Shown: piece after piece, positions 1 through 12,624 of the stretch
Position numbering within the stretch: the stretch's first letter is position 1
Layout of the letters: each line of letters begins with the position of its first letter
From: Variovorax paradoxus
GTDB lineage: Bacteria; Pseudomonadota; Gammaproteobacteria; Burkholderiales; Burkholderiaceae_C
Assembly: GCF_000834655.1 (NCBI RefSeq)
Contig: NZ_JXQQ01000001.1
Span: 1 to 60,296, forward strand
Reading direction: 5' to 3'
Length of the DNA stretch: 60,296 bases
Notes under the pieces: model-generated
What the model was told of the DNA's origin: nothing
Database searches by the model: none
Seen by the model: only the letters and a program-made list of their open reading frames with translations
Translations under genes and position numbers: made by a program

Positions 1-1
1 G

Positions 2-127
2 CCTGCCGCGGCCAGCCTCGCGCCCGCCGCGGCGCCTGCGCCCGTCGGCGTCGCCGCGCCGCCGGTTCCCGCCGAGGCCCAGGTCCCGCCGCCGACGCCG
101 GCCGAGCAGCTTCCCTCCGCCCCCTGA
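2..127 (+). CDS. C-terminal tail of an upstream gene (partial)
   Basis: An open frame runs in from the window edge and ends at a TGA at 125-127. It encodes about 41 residues made almost wholly of Ala, Pro and Val, ending in AEQLPSAP. No domain is visible. In related Burkholderiales genomes the gene before an RDD-family gene is often a DUF3106 protein with such a tail, but that identity is a guess from neighbourhood. The next gene starts 13 nt later, so the two are probably co-transcribed. Confidence 0.5.
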   Translation, partial: PAAASLAPAAAPAPVGVAAPPVPAEAQVPPPTPAEQLPSAP

Positions 128-140
128 CACCAAGGCTTCG

Positions 141-707
141 ATGGTTTCCAGTTCTCCCGAGGCTTCGGGGCCCGATCAGCCCGCCTCGCCTGCTTCCCCG
201 GCAACCAGCGCCCCTTCCTCGACAGTGCCCGGCCTCTGGCCCCGGATGGCCTGCTGGCTCTATGAGGGCATGCTGTTGTTCGCAGTCGTGTTCGTCTCGG
301 GCTGGCTGTTCAGCACGCTGGGCCAGATGCGGGACGCCATGGACTCGCGCCGGCACCTGTTCCAGGCCTTCCTTTTCGTCGTGTTCGGCGTGTACTTCGT
401 CTGGTTCTGGACCAAGGGCCAGACGCTCGCGATGAAGACCTGGAACATCCGCATCGTCGACATCCACGGCCAGCCCGTCAGCCAGCGCCGGGCATTGGCC
501 CGCTACCTGCTCAGCTGGATCTGGTTCCTGCCCCCGCTCGCTGCCATTGCGCCCTTCAAGCTGTCGGGCGCCGAATCGACGGTGCTGATCTTCGGCTGGG
601 TCGCCGTCTGGGCGGTTCTTGCACGTTTCCACCCCGATCGCCAGTTCTGGCATGACGCCTGGGCCGGTACGCGGCTCATCACTTCCAAGCCCATGAGCCG
701 CCGATGA
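141..707 (+). CDS. RDD family membrane protein
   Basis: A 188-residue integral membrane protein of the RDD family, small proteins of mostly unknown function that may act in transport. The N-terminal 30 residues are Ser/Pro/Ala-rich. Hydrophobic helices follow at about 41-58, 74-92 and 125-165. The family elements seen are the first-helix segment (PRMACWLYEGML), the middle motif LAMKTWNIRIV typical of RDD proteins, and a C-terminal FWHDAWAGTRLI that stands in for the usual terminal D-motif. It starts 13 nt after the preceding stop and overlaps dgkA by 4 nt (ATGA), implying translational coupling. The exact role is unknown. Confidence 0.8.
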   Translation: MVSSSPEASGPDQPASPASPATSAPSSTVPGLWPRMACWLYEGMLLFAVVFVSGWLFSTLGQMRDAMDSRRHLFQAFLFVVFGVYFVWFWTKGQTLAMKTWNIRIVDIHGQPVSQRRALARYLLSWIWFLPPLAAIAPFKLSGAESTVLIFGWVAVWAVLARFHPDRQFWHDAWAGTRLITSKPMSRR

Positions 708-1111
708 GTGCCCTGCCCGAGCTTCCCGACCCCGCCGTCAATCCGCAAAAGGCCCGCAAGGGCTTCGAGCGCGTTTTTCATGCCACGCTGATCTCGCTCC
801 ATGGCCTTCGTGCCGGCTGGAGCGAACCCGCCTTCCGCCAGGAAGCGATCCTGTCGATCGTGATGATCCCGGCCGCCTTCTGGCTCGGCCGCAGCTGGGT
901 CGAGGTGGCACTGCTCGCCGGCAGCGCGATCCTGGTGATGATCGTCGAGCTGCTCAACACCGCCGTGGAGGCTGCCATCGACCGCATCGGCCCCGAATGG
1001 CACGACCTCTCCAAGCGCGCCAAGGACATGGGCAGCGCCGCGGTGCTGCTCTCGCTCACGCTGTGCGGTGGCATCTGGGCGGCGGCATTATGGGCGCGCT
1101 TCGTGTCATGA
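704..1111 (+). CDS. dgkA: Diacylglycerol kinase (DgkA type)
   Basis: A small integral inner-membrane kinase that phosphorylates diacylglycerol to phosphatidic acid with ATP, recycling the diacylglycerol left by membrane-derived oligosaccharide and lipid turnover. Its 135 residues match the short prokaryotic family (E. coli DgkA is about 121). The diagnostic segment IVELLNTAVEAAIDRIG carries the catalytic Glu and the E-x-x-N-T-A-x-E signature. It is followed by SKRAKDMGSAAVLLSL and a final hydrophobic helix, giving three membrane helices in total. The start overlaps the stop of the RDD gene (ATGA). The LOG gene lies 31 nt downstream on the same strand. Confidence 0.93.
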   Translation: MSALPELPDPAVNPQKARKGFERVFHATLISLHGLRAGWSEPAFRQEAILSIVMIPAAFWLGRSWVEVALLAGSAILVMIVELLNTAVEAAIDRIGPEWHDLSKRAKDMGSAAVLLSLTLCGGIWAAALWARFVS

Positions 1112-1142
1112 GCGGGCCCGCGTCCCGAGGCATGATGGCGGG

Positions 1143-1733
1143 ATGAATCCTGAATTTTCGATCTGTGTGTATTGCGGCTCGCGCCCCGGCGAGCGCCCCG
1201 AGTTTTCCGAGGCCGCCAGGGCAGTCGGCCAGTGGATCGGCCAGCATGGCGGCCAACTGGTCTACGGTGGCGGCCGCACCGGCCTGATGGGCACGGTGGC
1301 CGAAGCCACCCGCCTTGCCGGCGGCCGCGTCGTCGGCATCATCCCCAAGGCCCTGGTCGACAAGGAGTTGGCCAATCCGCTGTGCGACGAACTGCACGTG
1401 GTGGACACCATGCACGAGCGCAAGGCCATGATGGGCGAGCGCGCCGATGCCTTCATCGCCCTGCCGGGCGGCATCGGCACCTTCGAGGAGCTGTTCGAGA
1501 TCTGGACCTGGCGCCAGCTCGGCTACCACGACAAGCCGACCGGCATCCTCAACACCGCCGGCTATTACGACAAGCTGCTCGACTTTCTCGCGCACAGCGT
1601 GCGCGAGGGCTTCATGGGCGATTGGCAGATGCAGCTGATCCGCACAGGCACCGACTCCACCGAACTGCTCACCGCACTGCGCGCCAAAGTGCCGCTCCAT
1701 CCGCGCGAAGACAGGCTGTCCGAAAACCTCTGA
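1143..1733 (+). CDS. LOG family protein (nucleoside 5'-monophosphate phosphoribohydrolase type)
   Basis: A 196-residue Rossmann-fold protein of the LOG/TIGR00730 family. Characterised members hydrolyse cytokinin riboside 5'-monophosphates or other nucleotides to the base plus ribose 5-phosphate. The N-terminal ICVYCGSRPG, the glycine loop VYGGGRTGLMG and the hallmark PGGIGTFEELFE are all present, the last matching PGGxGTxxE. The ATG at 1143 was chosen because the protein then begins right before the conserved ICVYCGS strand. An earlier in-frame start at 1068 would lie inside dgkA. The gene ends 17 nt before a strong terminator. The bacterial role is unclear and the physiological substrate cannot be read from sequence. 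Confidence 0.87.
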   Translation: MNPEFSICVYCGSRPGERPEFSEAARAVGQWIGQHGGQLVYGGGRTGLMGTVAEATRLAGGRVVGIIPKALVDKELANPLCDELHVVDTMHERKAMMGERADAFIALPGGIGTFEELFEIWTWRQLGYHDKPTGILNTAGYYDKLLDFLAHSVREGFMGDWQMQLIRTGTDSTELLTALRAKVPLHPREDRLSENL

Positions 1734-1750
1734 CGCCCCCTCCAAAGAAA

Positions 1751-1775
1751 AAGCCCCGGTCACCGGGGCTTTTTT
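1751..1775. terminator. Bidirectional rho-independent terminator
   Basis: A perfect 9-bp stem (AAGCCCCGG / CCGGGGCTT) closes a 3-nt loop, with T5 on the right and an A-rich run on the left (AAAGAAAAA). It can end transcripts from both sides. It sits between the convergent LOG gene and glnB. Confidence 0.9.
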
Positions 1776-1778
1776 GCT

Positions 1779-3811
<2,033 letters not shown>

Positions 3812-3830
3812 ACAGAAGGAAGAAAAAGGC

Positions 3831-5045
3831 TTGAACGATTATGTCATTCGGGTTCTGGCGTCACCGTCGGACGTGAGCCCGAAAGCCTGGAACGCGCTGC
3901 TCGCCGCGCAGGCCGAGCCCTCGCCTTTCATGCGCCACGAATACCTCGCGGCGCTGCACGAAAGCGGCAGCGCATCGCCCGCCAGCGGATGGACGGCGCA
4001 GTTCGTCACGCTCTGGCGCGGCAAGCAGTTGCAAGCCGCCTGCCCGGTCTACATCAAGGACCATTCGTACGGCGAGTACGTCTTCGACTGGGCCTGGGCC
4101 AACGCCTACGAGCAGCACGGCCTCGCCTACTACCCCAAGGCCGTGGTCGCGGTGCCCTTCACGCCGGTGCCGGGCACGCGGCTCCTGGCGCGCGATGCGC
4201 AGAGCCGCACGCTGCTGGTGCAGGCGCTGGTCGCCTGGTGCAAGCAGGAAGAACTTTCTTCTCTGCATCTGCTGTTCGGCGCCGACGAAGACATCGCAGC
4301 GTGCACCGAAGCCGGGCTGATGCTGCGCAACACGGTGCAGTTCCATTGGACGAACATGGCGCCCACGCTCGGCACCGACGTGTCCTCGCCATCCTCCGAA
4401 GGGAAGGCGCAGCCCGGCTACCCCGACTTCGACACCTTCCTGGCCAGCCTCGCCCACGACAAGCGCAAGAAGATCCGCCAGGAGCGCCGCAAGGTCGCCG
4501 ATGCGGGCGTGAGCTTCCGCTGGTCGCGCGGCAAGGACATCTCGAAGGCCGACTGGGATTTCTTCTACCGCTGCTACGAGCGCACCTACCGCGAGCACGG
4601 CAACCCGCCCTACCTCACGCGCGATTTCTTCCAGCGCATGGCCGACACCCTGCCCGAGGCCTGGCTGCTGTTCGTCGCCGAGCGCAACGGCAAGCCCATG
4701 GCGACCAGCCTGATCGCGCTCTCCACGCAGCCGGACGAACCGCTCGTTGCCTACGGCCGCTACTGGGGCGCGCTGGAGCGCGTCGACTGCCTGCATTTCG
4801 AGGCCTGCTACTACCAGCCGCTCGCCTGGTGCATCGCGCACGGGGCACAGCGCTTCGAGGGCGGCGCACAAGGCGAGCACAAGATGGCGCGCGCGCTGAT
4901 GCCGGTGAAAACCACCAGCGCGCATTGGCTGGCGCACCCGGCGTTCTCGGACGCGGTCGAGCGCTTTCTCGAACGCGAGGGTGCCGGCATCGAGAACTAC
5001 ATGGACCACCTGGGCGAGCGCAGCCCGTTCAAGGCGGCAGGCTGA
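3831..5045 (+). CDS. FemAB-like GNAT family N-acyltransferase (PF04339 type)
   Basis: A 404-residue protein of the family once annotated 'peptidoglycan biosynthesis FemAB-like' (PF04339), of unproven substrate. Recognisable parts include an early SPFMRHEYLAALHES, the segment HDKRKKIRQERRKV, FFYRCYERTYREHGNPPYLT and the C-terminal HFEACYYQPLAWCIAHG with the following EGGAQGEHKMAR. The TTG at 3831 was chosen because it follows AGGAAGAAAAAGG with good spacing and because family members begin just before this point. Earlier in-frame codons fall inside nadE on the other strand. It is divergent from nadE. The GNAT label rests on overall family knowledge. Confidence 0.8.
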   Translation: MNDYVIRVLASPSDVSPKAWNALLAAQAEPSPFMRHEYLAALHESGSASPASGWTAQFVTLWRGKQLQAACPVYIKDHSYGEYVFDWAWANAYEQHGLAYYPKAVVAVPFTPVPGTRLLARDAQSRTLLVQALVAWCKQEELSSLHLLFGADEDIAACTEAGLMLRNTVQFHWTNMAPTLGTDVSSPSSEGKAQPGYPDFDTFLASLAHDKRKKIRQERRKVADAGVSFRWSRGKDISKADWDFFYRCYERTYREHGNPPYLTRDFFQRMADTLPEAWLLFVAERNGKPMATSLIALSTQPDEPLVAYGRYWGALERVDCLHFEACYYQPLAWCIAHGAQRFEGGAQGEHKMARALMPVKTTSAHWLAHPAFSDAVERFLEREGAGIENYMDHLGERSPFKAAG

Positions 5046-5060
5046 AGCACAGGCTCTGTC

Positions 5061-5079
5061 CAAGGGCATAGCGCCCTTG
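5061..5079 (+). terminator. Stem-loop after the FemAB-like gene
   Basis: Inverted repeat CAAGGGC-ATAGC-GCCCTTG, a 7-bp stem with a 5-nt loop, 16 nt after the stop. There is no U-run, so it is a weak or rho-assisted terminator at best. Confidence 0.35.
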
Positions 5080-5156
5080 ACCGTTCGGCACATCGACGGC
5101 GCACGGCGCCTCTCCTAGCATCCGGGCCGGAAAAGCCAGACTCCGAGGAGGACCGC

Positions 5157-5804
5157 ATGCGCCCGTTGATTCGTCTCGCTCTTGCAGCGCTCTGCTTCGC
5201 TTGCGCCGGCCACGCCTGTGCCGCGAGCTTCGACTGCGCCAAGGCCGGCAACGCGACCGAAAAAGCCATCTGCGCCGACCCGGGCCTGTCGCGGCAGGAC
5301 GAGGCCCTGGCCGCGCTCTACCAGCGCCAGCTCGAGATGCCCGATGCGGGCCAATGGGGAACGATCCTGCGGCGCGACCAGCGCGACTGGATCGCGGTAC
5401 GCAACCGCGAGTGCAAGGGCAACGTCGATTGCCTGACGCAGGACTACCAGCGCCGCATCGCGTACCTCAGCCATCCGCTGCTGCATTGGATGGGCCGCTA
5501 CGTACAGGGCAAATGCCCGCACGAAGGCCGCTTCCTCGATGTCACGCCCGGCGACGGCGGGCAGCTCGATGTCGAGATCTACATCTGCCCCGACCCACGC
5601 GGCAACATGCTGCTGCAGGGACGAAACGTGCTCGAAGCCGGCCAGCGCCTGAGGGTGGCGGAAGGCGGGCGTTGCACCCGCACCTTCCAGTTTGCCGCCG
5701 ACCGCATCACGGTCTCCGACGGGGCCGAATGCGCGCCCTCGCTCAAAGGCGCCTACGTGCGCGATCCGCGCCGTTCGCCTTTCGCGCTCGAGGGCGCGAA
5801 GTGA
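5157..5804 (+). CDS. Exported LprI-like (DUF1311) protein
   Basis: A 215-residue secreted protein. Residues 1-23 form a classical signal peptide (RLALAALCFACAGHACA then ASFDC). The next 90 residues fit the LprI/DUF1311 lysozyme-inhibitor-like domain: SFDCAKAGNATEKAICADP, LSRQDEALAALYQRQL and RDQRDWIAVRNREC, with paired cysteines. The C-terminal half (about 115-215) has further cysteines but no domain I know. A strong GAGGAGGA ribosome site precedes the ATG. Family members inhibit c-type lysozymes or are uncharacterised periplasmic proteins, so the activity is uncertain. It is convergent with ppa, with only 12 nt between stop codons. Confidence 0.75.
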   Translation: MRPLIRLALAALCFACAGHACAASFDCAKAGNATEKAICADPGLSRQDEALAALYQRQLEMPDAGQWGTILRRDQRDWIAVRNRECKGNVDCLTQDYQRRIAYLSHPLLHWMGRYVQGKCPHEGRFLDVTPGDGGQLDVEIYICPDPRGNMLLQGRNVLEAGQRLRVAEGGRCTRTFQFAADRITVSDGAECAPSLKGAYVRDPRRSPFALEGAK

Positions 5805-5816
5805 AAACGACCTGGA

Positions 5817-6344
5817 TTACTTCTTGTACGCGGCGATACCGTCGACGACTTCCTTCTTCGCCGCGTCGATGCCTTCCCAGCCCAGCACCTTGACCCACTT
5901 GCCCGCTTCCAGGTCCTTGTAGTGCTCGAAGAAGTGGCTGATGGCCTTCAGGCGCATCGGGTTCACGTCGTCGACCGACTTCCAGTGGCTGTAGATCGGC
6001 AGCACCTTGTCGGTGGGCACGGCCAGCACCTTGCCGTCGACGCCGGCTTCGTCTTCCATCATCAGGATGCCCAGGGGGCGGCAGGGCACGACCACGCCCG
6101 GCAGCAGCGGGTACGGCGCGATCACCAGCACGTCGACCGGGTCGCCGTCGCCCGACAAGGTCTGCGGCACGTAGCCGTAGTTGGCGGGGTAGTACATGGC
6201 CGTCGTCATGAAGCGGTCCACGAAGATCGCGCCCGATTCCTTGTCGACTTCGTACTTGATCGGGTCGGCGTTCATCGGGATTTCGATCACGACGTTGAAG
6301 GCATCGGGGACGTTCTTGCCGGGGGAGACTTTGTCGAAGGACAT
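5817..6344 (-). CDS. ppa: Soluble inorganic pyrophosphatase (family I)
   Basis: A cytosolic Mg-dependent hydrolase that splits pyrophosphate to two phosphates and so pulls biosynthetic reactions forward. Its 175 residues equal the usual bacterial length. Signatures include [33 protein letters not shown], and the family pattern D-[SGDN]-D-[PE]-[LIVMF]-D seen as [11 protein letters not shown], followed by EDEAGVDGK. The ATG at 6344 gives the canonical [11 protein letters not shown] start; longer frames upstream are not family-like. It is divergent from the membrane pyrophosphatase gene across 256 bp, so two different pyrophosphate sinks share one control region. Confidence 0.96.
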   Translation of the reverse strand: MSFDKVSPGKNVPDAFNVVIEIPMNADPIKYEVDKESGAIFVDRFMTTAMYYPANYGYVPQTLSGDGDPVDVLVIAPYPLLPGVVVPCRPLGILMMEDEAGVDGKVLAVPTDKVLPIYSHWKSVDDVNPMRLKAISHFFEHYKDLEAGKWVKVLGWEGIDAAKKEVVDGIAAYKK

Positions 6345-6600
6345 GACGTTTTTCGAGTAGTTGAAAAGTATTGTGGAGACGGGGACAAACCCTGAGTTTA
6401 CTTTCCGTGTCACCGAGCGGTCGCACACGGCCGCGTTTTTGCCTGTAAATTGCACCCGTTGGCCAATCGGCTCCTCACCTTTTCGGTGCAGCGAGCTTCG
6501 AGGAAGCAACGCGGCGGAGAACATGGTCCCGTACGCGTTGCACGCAGGGCCCATGCTGTCCGTCTCCACAAGTCACAACGAACGAATGGAGAAGCAAAGC

Positions 6601-9123
<2,523 letters not shown>

Positions 9124-9125
9124 AA

Positions 9126-9494
9126 ATGCCCACGCCCGCACGGCTCGAAGCCTTCATCGCCGCCGTCGAAGGCGGCGCGCATGCGCAGGTCATCGAGGAC
9201 TACTACACCGAAGACGCCACCATGCGCGAGAACCAGGCGGAGCCGAGGCGCGGGCGCAGCACGCTGGTCGCACAGGAGAGCGCCGTGCTCGCGCGCACCG
9301 AGTCGGTCACTTCCACCTGCGTGCGGCCCGTACTGGTGAACGGCGACCATGTGGCGATCCACTGGGTCTTCGAGTTCGTCTTCAAGGGCGGCGCCACCAT
9401 GCGCATGGAAGAGATCGCGTGGCAACGCTGGGAAGGCGAGCGCATCGCCGAAGAGCAGTTCTTCTACGACCCGGCGCAGAGAAAGCCGGGCTGA
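9126..9494 (+). CDS. SnoaL/NTF2-like protein
   Basis: A 122-residue alpha+beta cone-fold protein of the nuclear-transport-factor-2/SnoaL superfamily. It begins LEAFIAAVEGG, then HAQVIEDYYTEDATMRENQ, the usual D-A-x-M element, a central VNGDHVAIHWVFEF strand, and ends EEQFFYDP. Members serve as isomerases, cyclases or ligand-binding proteins, and no catalytic set can be assigned. It starts 2 nt after hppA, so it is surely co-transcribed with it. The functional link to the pump is unknown. Confidence 0.78.
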   Translation: MPTPARLEAFIAAVEGGAHAQVIEDYYTEDATMRENQAEPRRGRSTLVAQESAVLARTESVTSTCVRPVLVNGDHVAIHWVFEFVFKGGATMRMEEIAWQRWEGERIAEEQFFYDPAQRKPG

Positions 9495-9560
9495 AGAATG
9501 CACTGACGTTTTCACCGCTGGCCGGGCAATGGAGTCATTCCGAGGAGACCTCCTGAACCG

Positions 9561-9947
9561 ATGAAAAGCCTTCGCCGAGGTCACTTACAGCGCCTGCATG
9601 CCCTGGTGTTGCTGCAGGCGATGGGCGCACCTGCGCGTTCGCGCAGGCTCGGCCGGAAGCCCCGCCCCTGAGCTTCGACGCCGCGCGTGCCCGGATGGTC
9701 GAGCGGTCCGACAAGCTGGCCGCCGCGCGCTCGGCCGTCGAGTCGAAGGCTGCAGAGCGAAGGCCTCAAGCGCCTGGGCGGCCCCGTCGTCAGCGTCTCG
9801 TGGCTGGCTTACGCCTACAACGCCAACCTGAACCTGGACCTAGACCCTCTCAACCAGAAGCTCGGGCAGATCGGCCAGTCGCTGCCGCCGTCGATCCAGA
9901 GCTTCATCGCGGCCACGCCCCGCAAGGCGGACCGCAAAGCCGCCTAG
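9561..9947 (+). pseudogene. Frameshifted, truncated TolC-family outer membrane factor
   Basis: Three consecutive frames together read like the N-terminus of a TolC-type outer membrane efflux protein. First comes a signal-peptide-like start (from ATG 9561, LHALVLLQAMGAPA), then LSFDAARARMVERSDKLAAA and RSAVESKA in a second frame (about 9666-9755). Then SEGLKRLGGPVVSVSWLAYA and YNANLNLDLDPLNQKLGQIG follow in the frame that ends at 9947. The first frame stops early at about 9671. At least two frameshifts are needed to join the parts, and the C-terminal four fifths of the gene is missing. A GAGGAGACC site lies ahead. I infer decay of an efflux operon once linked to the neighbouring TetR gene. Confidence 0.7.
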
Positions 9948-10573
9948 CGCTGGCTCTCGGCGGCCACGGCGCGCACGAGGCGCGTGGCGGGCGCCACCAG
10001 TTCGCGCAGGTCGCCGGCACGGTTCTGCTCGATGGCCTGCAGCACCAGTTCGTTGATGCCGCCGACGACCGTCATGGCCATCTCGCTCGTCAGGTGCGCC
10101 GCCGGGCTGCCATCCATCTCGCTGCTGTTGATGGCCACCTGGATGAAGTTGGCGATCTCGTCATTGACTCGGCGGCGCGCCACGAGCCCCGGCATGCCCA
10201 GGCCCAGGATCTCGACGAAGAGCGTGCGCAGCAGCACCGGGTCCTGCGCCAGGTAGTCGAAGTACGCGGTCATCGCCTGCTCGACCTGTGCGTGCCACGG
10301 CTGCGCGGGGTCGAAGGCCTCGCTCACAGCCTGCAGCGCGAGGCGGCTGGCGGTTTCATAGAGCGCGATCAGGCACTCGGTCTTGGTGCTGAAGTGTTCG
10401 TAGAACGTGCGCCGCGAGACGGCCGCCTCGCGCACGATGTCGGCGATGGTCGTGTCGGCGTAGCCCTTGGCCGCCACGGCGTGCGCCATGCCTTGGAGAA
10501 GGCGCGCATAGTGCTCGTTTTCCGTGCCCTCGGCCGACTTGGAGGCCACGGTTTTTTCGATGGTGTCGGTCAT
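9944..10573 (-). CDS. TetR/AcrR family transcriptional regulator
   Basis: A 209-residue repressor-type regulator. The N-terminal helix-turn-helix spans about 18-65 (KGYADTTIADIVREAAVSRR then TFYEHFSTKTECLIALYE), a textbook TetR DNA-binding domain. The C-terminal ligand domain is unassigned. I use ATG 10573 (MTDTIEK) in place of a GTG three codons earlier. The gene is divergent from a metal-dependent hydrolase, with two copies of the palindrome GGTAC-N6-GTACC between them, probably its own operators. Its stop overlaps the TolC pseudogene tail on the other strand. The inducer is unknown, though a lipophilic compound would fit the neighbours. Confidence 0.93.
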   Translation of the reverse strand: MTDTIEKTVASKSAEGTENEHYARLLQGMAHAVAAKGYADTTIADIVREAAVSRRTFYEHFSTKTECLIALYETASRLALQAVSEAFDPAQPWHAQVEQAMTAYFDYLAQDPVLLRTLFVEILGLGMPGLVARRRVNDEIANFIQVAINSSEMDGSPAAHLTSEMAMTVVGGINELVLQAIEQNRAGDLRELVAPATRLVRAVAAESQR

Positions 10574-10597
10574 GGATGGCACATTTTCCTACGCCTC

Positions 10598-10613
10598 GGT
10601 ACTTGACAGTACC
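10598..10613. promoter_or_regulatory. Operator palindrome 1 for the TetR regulator
   Basis: Perfect inverted repeat GGTAC-TTGACA-GTACC. The spacer is itself a perfect -35 hexamer (TTGACA, 10603-10608) reading toward the hydrolase gene, so a bound repressor would cover the promoter. It lies 25 nt upstream of the TetR start. Confidence 0.7.
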
Positions 10614-10642
10614 AGCATCGACCCGCACCATGGAAGGCGTGC

Positions 10643-10658
10643 GGTACGGAGATGTACC
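10643..10658. promoter_or_regulatory. Operator palindrome 2 for the TetR regulator
   Basis: The second perfect copy, GGTAC-GGAGAT-GTACC, lies 45 bp centre to centre from copy 1 and 35 nt before the hydrolase ATG. Identical arms with an unrelated spacer argue for a protein-binding site. It overlaps an in-frame upstream start at 10652, which is one reason to prefer the later ATG for the hydrolase. Confidence 0.7.
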
Positions 10659-10693
10659 AAGTTTCTTCCCACGCCTGCCCGAGGATTGTTTTC

Positions 10694-11533
10694 ATGACCG
10701 AACTCGTTGTCCGCCGCCTGCTGATCGACCTGCAATCGCCCTTTGCCCGCAACTGGTGCGGCGGCGATGCATTCTCCAGCGCCTTCTTCAATGCCCTGTC
10801 GATGAGCTTTCCCTTCGGCGAGCAATTCTTCATCGACGCCGTGCGCGACGCGATGGCCACGCTGCCGCCCGAGGCGCAGGAAAAGTACCGTGCCGACGTG
10901 CGCGGCTTCATCGGGCAGGAGGCCACGCATCGGCGCATCCATTCGCTCTTCAACAACCACCTCGAAGAACAGGGCCTCGTCGACGGCTGGACCGCGCGCG
11001 CCAGCAAGCGCCTGTCGCTGATGGAAGAAGCCGATCCGCGCCACGCGCTGGCGGTTACGGCGGCCACCGAGCATTTCACCGCGATGTTCGCCGAGTGGCT
11101 GCTGGCGCGTCCCGAGATCCTCGACGGCGCGGAGCCGCGCCTGCGCACCATGTGGCTCTGGCACAGCGCCGAAGAGCTGGAGCACAAGTCGGTCGCCTTC
11201 GACATTTACAAGGCCACGGGCGGTTCGGACGAATGGCGAAGGCGCTGGTTCCGCCGCGTGACCGTCATGTTTCTCGGCGACCTGATGCACCAGACCATCG
11301 ACAACCTGCGCCACGAAAAACAACTGTGGAAGTGGGCGACATGGAAGAGCGCGACGCGCATCCTGCTGGGCAAGGGAGGCCTTTTGCGCGGCAACCTGCG
11401 CGGCTGGCGCAGCTACCTGCGTGCAGACTTCCATCCGGCGCAACAGGACAGCAGCCTGTCGACGCGCTGGCTGGCGGACAACCGCGCGCAGTACACGCCC
11501 GTGGGCGTCGTGCCTGAGACGGCTGCGTCCTGA
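10694..11533 (+). CDS. Metal-dependent hydrolase family protein (PF10118 type, di-iron-like)
   Basis: A 279-residue cytosolic protein of the family annotated 'predicted metal-dependent hydrolase'. Its helical core carries E/H pairs arranged like a ferritin-type di-iron centre: FIGQEATHRRIH near residue 77, AATEHFTAMF near 122, and WHSAEELEHKSVAFDIYK near 155-172. No member's reaction is firmly known to me. The ATG at 10694 leaves the TetR operators in the leader. Its expression is probably repressed by the divergent TetR protein. This arrangement of TetR plus PF10118 protein is frequent in proteobacteria and suggests a role in handling a hydrophobic ligand, which is inference only. Confidence 0.8.
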   Translation: MTELVVRRLLIDLQSPFARNWCGGDAFSSAFFNALSMSFPFGEQFFIDAVRDAMATLPPEAQEKYRADVRGFIGQEATHRRIHSLFNNHLEEQGLVDGWTARASKRLSLMEEADPRHALAVTAATEHFTAMFAEWLLARPEILDGAEPRLRTMWLWHSAEELEHKSVAFDIYKATGGSDEWRRRWFRRVTVMFLGDLMHQTIDNLRHEKQLWKWATWKSATRILLGKGGLLRGNLRGWRSYLRADFHPAQQDSSLSTRWLADNRAQYTPVGVVPETAAS

Positions 11534-11543
11534 TCGTCTCTTT

Positions 11544-12140
11544 TCAGTACATGCTGGCGCGGTGCGTGCCGCCGCCAGTGCCGCTGCGCGCCTGTTGCTG
11601 CTCGGGACGCAGCGACAGGTCGTGCAGGGTGTCGAAGTCCGATGGGGCGTCGGGCACGCGCATCACCACTTCGAGCTCGTGCATCGACGCGACCCAGCGA
11701 CCGGCAGGCGAATCGGCCGGCTCGTCGTTGGCGAAGGTGCCATCGCGGATGTAGAAGGTCTCGCCCTCGGGGCGTTCGGCGTGGAGCTCGACCAGACGCG
11801 CGATCGAGAAGTTGTACGTCACGAGCTTCTCGCGCGTCTTGCGGTCCTTGCCACCGCAGTTGAAGGAGCCTTCCGCCGCGATGACGATGCAGGAGCCTTC
11901 GACGCCCCCGTCGATGTCGATCTCGTTGCCGGAGCGCCAGATGGCGTTGGGCAGGCGCACCCTCACCTTGTCGATCACCAGATCGCGCTGCTTGTTGAGG
12001 CTGCCCAGGGGCGGCACCAGCGAACGCAACTGACGCAGGCGCTCGGCGAAGTTGTCGTCCATGAGGAATTCGACGTGGTGCGTGGCGCTGCCCGAAGAGC
12101 GCTTGACCACCTGCATGACGACATGGCGTGGCTTGCTCAT
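11544..12140 (-). CDS. Hypothetical protein
   Basis: Encodes 198 residues that I do not recognise. No signal peptide or membrane helix is seen. The protein has a mixed alpha/beta composition with charged N-terminal segments (HHVEFLMDDNFAERLRQL), a middle region rich in Asp/Gly (GNEIDIDGGVEGSCIVIAAE), and a polar Gln/Gly-rich tail. The start is supported by GAAAGGGG about 8 nt ahead of the ATG. The 230 bp upstream is strikingly AT-rich relative to its surroundings and probably holds the promoter. It is convergent with the hydrolase gene, so it is not part of that unit. Confidence 0.7.
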   Translation of the reverse strand: MSKPRHVVMQVVKRSSGSATHHVEFLMDDNFAERLRQLRSLVPPLGSLNKQRDLVIDKVRVRLPNAIWRSGNEIDIDGGVEGSCIVIAAEGSFNCGGKDRKTREKLVTYNFSIARLVELHAERPEGETFYIRDGTFANDEPADSPAGRWVASMHELEVVMRVPDAPSDFDTLHDLSLRPEQQQARSGTGGGTHRASMY

Positions 12141-12372
12141 GACAGGCCCCTTTCGCAGGCGTCAACGTCAAAGTTCACGCCCAATGCCGGGCAGCCAAGG
12201 CCTTGCTGGAATTGATTTGTCATCGGCTACAGATTAGAACTTTTGAATGAATGCAATTACCTGCATCAATTGTGTCTAACTGTATATCGATTGAGACCAT
12301 TGTGGAAGGAAATCTGTGACATCTTCACGGGGGCATGTCGCCAAAACGTCTCTCCTTCGTGCTAGCTGAAAA

Positions 12373-12624
12373 CTAGCCGGAAGACGTTTCCGATTGCTCC
12401 AGCGCTTCGTCCAGCGCCTTGCACGAAGGCGCGCAGACGGTTTGCGACTTGCCCAGCACCTGGCGCGTGCGCAATTGCGAACGCACGCGGTGCTTGCCGC
12501 ACATGAAGCAGGACATGGTCGCCCCGCTGAACGACGCCGAGGCGCGGAACGGGGAACCCGGTGTCTTGGTCTTGTAGCGCAGGCCGTCCGCCACCACTGC
12601 CGTCTTCACTTCACCCTTCGCCAT
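12373..12624 (-). CDS. Small cysteine-containing hypothetical protein
   Basis: A basic protein of 83 residues with a C-x-x-C pair and a further Cys (MSCFMCGKHRVRSQL, then VCAPSC), which could form a small zinc knuckle. Function unknown. The start at 12624 overlaps the stop of the preceding gene by 14 nt, so it is likely translated as the last gene of the minus-strand lipid operon. A short inverted repeat GCTAG-N7-CTAGC (12361-12377) spans its stop codon. Confidence 0.6.
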   Translation of the reverse strand: MAKGEVKTAVVADGLRYKTKTPGSPFRASASFSGATMSCFMCGKHRVRSQLRTRQVLGKSQTVCAPSCKALDEALEQSETSSG

